DNA of 10,070 nucleotides from the NCBI GenBank assembly GCA_035720945.1, contig DASTNK010000171.1, positions 1-10,070 of the forward strand. Direction: 5' to 3'. A program made the position numbers and the translations under genes. Origin of the DNA: SCQX01 sp035720945 (GTDB lineage Bacteria > Pseudomonadota > Gammaproteobacteria > Burkholderiales > Burkholderiaceae_B). Below, piece after piece: positions 6,969-10,070 of this stretch. The notes below the pieces were generated by a model. The model was not told the origin of the DNA. It saw only the letters and a list, made by a program, of their open reading frames with translations, and searched no databases. Position 1 is the first letter of the stretch. The number at the start of each line of letters is the position of its first letter.

Positions 6969-8330
6969 TCAATCCGGAGGGGTAAGCGGCATCAGTGCAG
7001 GCTGTTTCATCTGAAACGCGGTCACACCACTCGTCGTGACCCTGCCATGGACAGCATGACGCATGGGTTTCAACACGAATATCGCCATCAGGGCAGTGAT
7101 GAAATTCATCGCGATCACCACCACGAACACCGCCGTCCATGAATGCGTCGTCTGATGCATCATTGCGGCGAGTGGGCCACCCAGGACAGACCCTACCCCC
7201 TGCGCCATATACAGCAAGCCATAATTGGTCGTCGCGTATTTCGTTCCGAAAATATCCGTAAGCGTGGCTGGGAACAGGGAAAATATTTCGCCCCAACCAA
7301 AGAAAACCACTCCGGACAACAATGCGAACAGCAACGGATCACTGCTGGCGGCCAGCCAGATGGACATCGCCACACCCTCCAATCCGAATGCCACGAACAT
7401 CGTGTTTTCACGGCCGATATGATCCGACACCCAGCCAAACAGCGGCCGCGTAAGGCCATTGGTGAAACGATCCAGCGTCAACGCCAATGGCAGCGCAGCC
7501 ATGCCAAACACCAGGGCGTTCGCCACATGGATATCCTTCGCAAACGCCCCGATCTGCGAAATCACCATCAGGCCGGACGTCGCCATCATCACGAACATCA
7601 CATACATCACCCAGAACACCGGCTCCCTGACCATCTCCCGGGGGGTGTAGTCACGATTTCCCACGGTGGGCGCCGAAAAATCGCCGGCTTTAGCGGCCCG
7701 GGCCGACGACACGAGCTGCGCCAGTTCCCGCAATTCCCCCTCCCGCGGCCGACGCAGGCCGAGTACCGCGAGCAAGCCCACGACGCCGATAATCCATCCA
7801 AAGACCACCAGCGTATCAGGCGCCCCAATGGATTTGATACTGTCGGAAATGGCAAACGTTGTCAGCGCCGCGCCGAAGCCGTACCCGGCCGCCACCATTC
7901 CGACGGCAAACCCGCGCTTGTCGGGAAACCACCGCACCATCAAGCCGATGACGCCGATATAGATGATTCCCGTTCCCAGCCCACCCAACACACCGTAGGC
8001 CAGATACAGGCCCCAGATGCTCGTGACTTTCGAGGCCAGTATCCAACTCAACCCTGTCAGAACCGCCCCACAGGAAAGCAGCAGTTTCGCGCCAAATCTG
8101 TCGATCAGGAAACCCTGGAACGGGGCCAGAAAAGTCTGAATAATAATCAGAAGGGCAAACGTCACCTGGACCTCTGCCAGAGAAACGCCCAACATCCGTG
8201 TCAGATCGGACGTGAACAACGCCCAGACATACTGCGGGCTCGATATCGCCATCATGGCGACCAACCCCAGAACAAGCTGCAACCATCTTGTTCTCTTGAA
8301 AGAAGCATCCTTCGGCCTGATAGAGTGCAT
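6969..8330 (-). CDS. OFA-family MFS transporter (oxalate/formate antiporter-like)
   Basis: 453-residue major facilitator protein with about 12 membrane helices and a cytosolic loop near residues 192-236. The typical MFS motif between helices 2 and 3 reads FLIDRFGAK (74-82), and its copy in the second half is GWVSDHIGRE. The second half closely follows oxalate/formate antiporters: LDRFTNGLTRPLFGW, FFGWGEIFSLFPATLTDIFG and KYATTNYGLLYMAQG. Arg295 sits where OxlT has Arg272, but the OxlT Lys355 position appears to be Gln377; the spacing agrees (82 against 83). A single remaining charge argues for a monoanion rather than oxalate. The start is well supported by AGGAGA ending five bases before ATG 8330. 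It is the first gene of a minus-strand unit with the hydrolase about 105 bases downstream. Confidence 0.9.
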   Translation of the reverse strand: MHSIRPKDASFKRTRWLQLVLGLVAMMAISSPQYVWALFTSDLTRMLGVSLAEVQVTFALLIIIQTFLAPFQGFLIDRFGAKLLLSCGAVLTGLSWILASKVTSIWGLYLAYGVLGGLGTGIIYIGVIGLMVRWFPDKRGFAVGMVAAGYGFGAALTTFAISDSIKSIGAPDTLVVFGWIIGVVGLLAVLGLRRPREGELRELAQLVSSARAAKAGDFSAPTVGNRDYTPREMVREPVFWVMYVMFVMMATSGLMVISQIGAFAKDIHVANALVFGMAALPLALTLDRFTNGLTRPLFGWVSDHIGRENTMFVAFGLEGVAMSIWLAASSDPLLFALLSGVVFFGWGEIFSLFPATLTDIFGTKYATTNYGLLYMAQGVGSVLGGPLAAMMHQTTHSWTAVFVVVIAMNFITALMAIFVLKPMRHAVHGRVTTSGVTAFQMKQPALMPLTPPD

Positions 8331-8335
8331 CGCTG

Positions 8336-8341
8336 TCTCCT
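8336..8341 (-). promoter_or_regulatory. Ribosome binding site of the MFS gene
   Basis: On the minus strand AGGAGA lies five bases before ATG 8330, a near-ideal Shine-Dalgarno that supports this start. Confidence 0.75.
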
Positions 8342-8418
8342 AGTGAGCTATGTCTATTTTCGACACGCCAGGCAAGTTTTCACCGGTCTGCTTCCTGCCT
8401 ATTACATTTTTGTTTATC

Positions 8419-8432
8419 ACTGACATGTCAGT
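8419..8432. promoter_or_regulatory. Perfect 14-base palindrome, candidate repressor operator
   Basis: ACTGACATGTCAGT is its own reverse complement. On the minus strand it begins six bases after the likely -10 box, so it covers the expected transcription start of the MFS-hydrolase unit, the classical place for a repressor site. The adjacent GntR-type regulator is the natural candidate to bind it, but the half-site does not match the repeats upstream of the GntR gene, so the binding protein is uncertain. Confidence 0.45.
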
Positions 8433-8437
8433 TTTAG

Positions 8438-8467
8438 AAACTAAACGCTCTAGCCATTTCCTGTCAA
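8438..8467 (-). promoter_or_regulatory. Probable sigma-70 promoter of the MFS-hydrolase unit
   Basis: On the minus strand, a perfect TTGACA (8462-8467) is followed after 18 bases by TAGTTT (8438-8443), a three-of-six -10 match, in strongly AT-rich DNA. The transcript would begin near 8430 and have a leader of about 100 bases. The -35 is strong, the -10 weak. Confidence 0.42.
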
Positions 8468-8667
8468 GAAAAACCATGCGGACACAATGCAATTATTGCT
8501 ACAAATTAATTCCCGCCTCGAGGCATCCACAAACAGGCGCCCGTATGCGCCGCCCCGTTCCGGCCTAGGCCAAGCTCCGATCTGGGTGGCCCAATTGATT
8601 TGTTCTGGCTCTTAAACGCAGAAACGGCGGGACCGAAGCGCCACCCCCACTTGGCAAAAACACGTCC

Positions 8668-9597
8668 TCACGACCCCCCCCACGACACCGCCTCCCCCTC
8701 CCAATACCCCGGCCGCTGGTACACCTCGCGCAGATAATCAATGAAAAACCGCACCTTCGCCGGCAGATACCGCTGCTGCGGATACACCGCCTGGATGTCA
8801 TAGCGCGGCAGCGCGAACTCATCCAGCACCGTCACCAGTTCCCCCCGCTTCAGCTCCGCCTGGATCTCCCACGTGGACCGCCAGCCCACCCCCAGCCCCT
8901 GCTTCACCCAGGCGTACAGCAACTCCCCGTCATTGCACGCCAGATCCCCGTCCACCCGCACCGCGAACGGCTTGCCGTCACGCTCGAAGATCCAGCCCCG
9001 CTGCTGCCCCCCCTGCAGATTGAACGCCAGGCAGTTGTGGCGCGCCAGGTCCTCGGGCACACGCGGCACCCCGTTGCGCTCGAAATACCCCGGCGTGCCG
9101 CACACCACCCGCCGGTTCGGAAACAACCGCACCGCCACATAATTGGGGTCGCGCACCTCGCCAATGCGCACCGCCACGTCATAGCCCTCGCGCACCAGGT
9201 CCACCACGCTGTCCGTGAAATTGAACGACAGGCGCAGATCAGGGTGGCGCCGCCGGAACTCCGGCGCGTGCGGCGCGATGTGGCGGCGCCCGAACGCCGC
9301 CGGCCCCGACACCACCAGATGTCCGCGCACCGTGCTGCGCCCGCGACTGACACTGCCCTCGGCCGCATCGAAGTCCTGCAGCAGTTGCTGGCAGCTTTCC
9401 AGGAACTGTTCGCCCAGATCGGTGAGCGCCAGCCCGCGTGTGGATCGATGCACCAGTTGCACCCCCAGGCGGCGTTCCAGCTCGTTCAGGCGGCGCCCCA
9501 TCACCACCGGTGTCACCCCCTCGGCCAGCGCCGCCGCCGCGAAGCTGCCTTTTTCCGCCACGAGGACGAAACTGCGGATTGCCGTATAACGATCCAT
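8668..9597 (-). CDS. LysR-family transcriptional regulator divergent from gcl
   Basis: 309 residues. The helix-turn-helix is at about 2-60 (MDRYTAIRSFVLVAEKGSF, then AAALAEGVTPVVMGRRLNEL, then RRLGVQLVHRSTRGLALTDLG), followed by a linker helix (QQLLQDFDAAEGSV) and an effector domain of the CrgA/DmlR-like kind (GHLVVSGPAAFGRRHIAPHAPEF, DLRLSFNFTDSVVDLVREGYDVAVRIG, LAFNLQGG, NDGELLYAWVKQGLGVGW). I use ATG 9597, with AGGAAAGG six bases upstream (9604-9611), rather than the GTG immediately before it, which would be only three bases from the same site. It is divergently arranged with gcl across 278 bases, the classical layout for a LysR regulator and its target, so control of glyoxylate assimilation is likely. 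The effector is not predictable. Confidence 0.93.
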   Translation of the reverse strand: MDRYTAIRSFVLVAEKGSFAAAALAEGVTPVVMGRRLNELERRLGVQLVHRSTRGLALTDLGEQFLESCQQLLQDFDAAEGSVSRGRSTVRGHLVVSGPAAFGRRHIAPHAPEFRRRHPDLRLSFNFTDSVVDLVREGYDVAVRIGEVRDPNYVAVRLFPNRRVVCGTPGYFERNGVPRVPEDLARHNCLAFNLQGGQQRGWIFERDGKPFAVRVDGDLACNDGELLYAWVKQGLGVGWRSTWEIQAELKRGELVTVLDEFALPRYDIQAVYPQQRYLPAKVRFFIDYLREVYQRPGYWEGEAVSWGGS

Positions 9598-9683
9598 CAC
9601 ATACCTTTCCTAACGAGACCGAACCGCGCCGGCCAAGATCCACCCTTGCGCCAACAACGCGCGAACCTGCCAAAGAATCCGAA

Positions 9684-9708
9684 AAATGGCTTTGACATCA
9701 AGCCATTT
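9684..9708. promoter_or_regulatory. Perfect 9+7+9 inverted repeat overlapping a TTGACA box
   Basis: AAATGGCTT (9684-9692) and AAGCCATTT (9700-9708) flank a 7-base centre. TTGACA (9692-9697) is embedded in it, so protein binding here would block or shape use of that box. Read on the minus strand, the stem is followed by a short T-run (TTTTTC), so it could also act as an attenuator in the leader of the LysR gene, whose start is 87 bases away. Both roles are inference; the repeat itself is exact. Confidence 0.5.
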
Positions 9709-9765
9709 ACGCCTCATTCAACTCATCAACATCGAACCCGCTTATCTGGGCGTCGCACCCAGAAC

Positions 9766-9778
9766 ATACTAATAGTAT
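9766..9778. promoter_or_regulatory. Inverted repeat ATACTA-A-TAGTAT in the divergent region
   Basis: Perfect six-base arms around a single A, 98 bases before gcl. AT-rich and palindromic, it may be a regulator site or include a -10 box (TAGTAT on the plus strand). It does not have T-N11-A spacing, so assignment to the LysR protein is tentative. Confidence 0.35.
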
Positions 9779-9802
9779 CGACAGAAACGATGATGGCACG
9801 TC

Positions 9803-9831
9803 TTCAAAGACCTGGCAAACCTCTCTATTCT
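9803..9831 (+). promoter_or_regulatory. Possible gcl promoter
   Basis: TTCAAA (9803-9808) and TATTCT (9826-9831) are separated by exactly 17 bases, each matching four of six consensus positions. The transcript would start near 9838 with a leader of about 38 bases. Confidence 0.33.
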
Positions 9832-9863
9832 GGACTCCGTCAAAGAATTCAAATTCATGCACT

Positions 9864-9870
9864 GAAGGAG
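9864..9870 (+). promoter_or_regulatory. Ribosome binding site of gcl
   Basis: GAAGGAG lies five bases before ATG 9876 and fixes the gcl start. Confidence 0.8.
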
Positions 9871-9875
9871 CAATC

Positions 9876-10070
9876 ATGGCCAGAATGAGAGCTGTCGACG
9901 CCGCCGCCGCGGTCTTGGAAAAAGAAGGTATCCGCACCCTGTTCGGCGTGCCGGGCGCCGCCATCAACCCCTTGTATTCGGCACTGCGCAAGAACGGGCA
10001 ATTCCGCCACATACTCGGCCGCCATGTCGAGGGCGCCTCGCACATGGCCGAAGGCTTCGCCCGCGCCCGC
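9876..10070 (+). CDS. gcl: Glyoxylate carboligase (tartronate-semialdehyde synthase), 5' part
   Basis: The first 65 residues of a thiamine-diphosphate enzyme that joins two glyoxylates into tartronate semialdehyde with loss of CO2. The sequence follows E. coli Gcl almost word for word: MARMRAVDAA, VLEKEGIRTLFGVPGAAINP (14-32 region) and HILGRHVEGASHMAEG (45-60). Residue 51 is valine, the hallmark of Gcl, which replaces the cofactor-activating glutamate found at this place in nearly all other enzymes of this superfamily; this separates it from acetolactate synthase. The gene is cut by the window end; the full protein is normally near 590 residues. It probably heads an operon for glyoxylate assimilation (hyi- and glxR-type genes usually follow), controlled by the divergent LysR regulator. 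It consumes the glyoxylate produced by AllA. Confidence 0.95.
   Translation, partial: MARMRAVDAAAAVLEKEGIRTLFGVPGAAINPLYSALRKNGQFRHILGRHVEGASHMAEGFARAR

Larger units (their letters stand above)
8331..8667. other. AT-rich gap upstream of the MFS gene
   Basis: 337 bases without a convincing gene. The part nearest the MFS gene (about 8400-8520) is strikingly AT-rich (19 G/C in the 60 bases 8401-8460) and holds the probable promoter and a perfect palindrome. The part near the second LysR gene is GC-rich, with a 10-base palindrome GGCCTAGGCC (8562-8571) and a short GGCGC/GCGCC stem (8536-8551). No clear intrinsic terminator for the LysR gene was found. Confidence 0.6.

Noticed and set aside
6966..6981. 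CCCTC/GAGGG hairpin over the MFS stop codon as a terminator
   Set aside because: The stem has only five pairs and a short imperfect T-run; the hydrolase just downstream is better explained by cotranscription.
7143..8423. 426-residue plus-strand open frame across the MFS gene
   Set aside because: It is an antisense shadow: composition is dominated by Arg, His and Gln, there is no domain, and the minus strand has a clear family match and Shine-Dalgarno.
1..10070. CRISPR arrays, tRNA or rRNA genes, insertion sequences
   Set aside because: No regularly spaced direct repeats, cloverleaf-type sequences, transposase-like proteins or terminal inverted repeats were seen, even around the lower-GC block.

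Overview
The window reads as a chromosomal segment from a high-GC betaproteobacterium, most likely Burkholderiales/Alcaligenaceae (Bordetella or Achromobacter type). This rests on the GC-rich codon use, the dense LysR/GntR regulators and the character of the proteins; no marker gene fixes the genus. The common theme is breakdown of purines and ureides to glyoxylate, followed by glyoxylate assimilation.

Left block (96-4182, + strand): a LysR-type regulator; a 457-base gap; an NCS2/AzgA-type nucleobase permease closed by a clear hairpin; then a tight pair, uraD (OHCU decarboxylase, last step to S-allantoin) and allA (ureidoglycolate lyase, releases glyoxylate and urea). Allantoinase, allantoicase, uricase and HIU hydrolase are absent from the window, so the pathway must be completed elsewhere.

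Middle block (about 4300-8560): a GntR/FCD regulator (+) convergent with a two-gene minus-strand unit made of an OFA-family (oxalate/formate antiporter-like) MFS carrier followed by a gamma-glutamyltransferase-family Ntn hydrolase. Sample lines of the carrier and hydrolase genes are near 57% GC against about 72% in the permease, and the carrier promoter region falls to about 32%. The hydrolase keeps the autoprocessing threonine but lacks the residues that bind gamma-glutamyl groups, and it has no signal peptide. The carrier keeps the OxlT-like arginine but has glutamine where OxlT has its second charged residue. In this context I read the pair as uptake plus cytoplasmic hydrolysis of a small amide such as oxamate (HpxW-like). 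This is the most interesting hypothesis in the window and is inference.

Right block (8668-10070): a second LysR-type regulator (-) divergent from gcl (glyoxylate carboligase), which runs off the right edge. Gcl converts the glyoxylate made by AllA into tartronate semialdehyde. The 278-base divergent region carries a perfect 9+9 inverted repeat overlapping a TTGACA box and a second small inverted repeat.

Taken together: purine uptake (permease), ring degradation (UraD), glyoxylate release (AllA), glyoxylate assimilation (Gcl), and an inserted regulator/carrier/amidohydrolase module that may handle an oxamate/oxalate side branch of the same chemistry.
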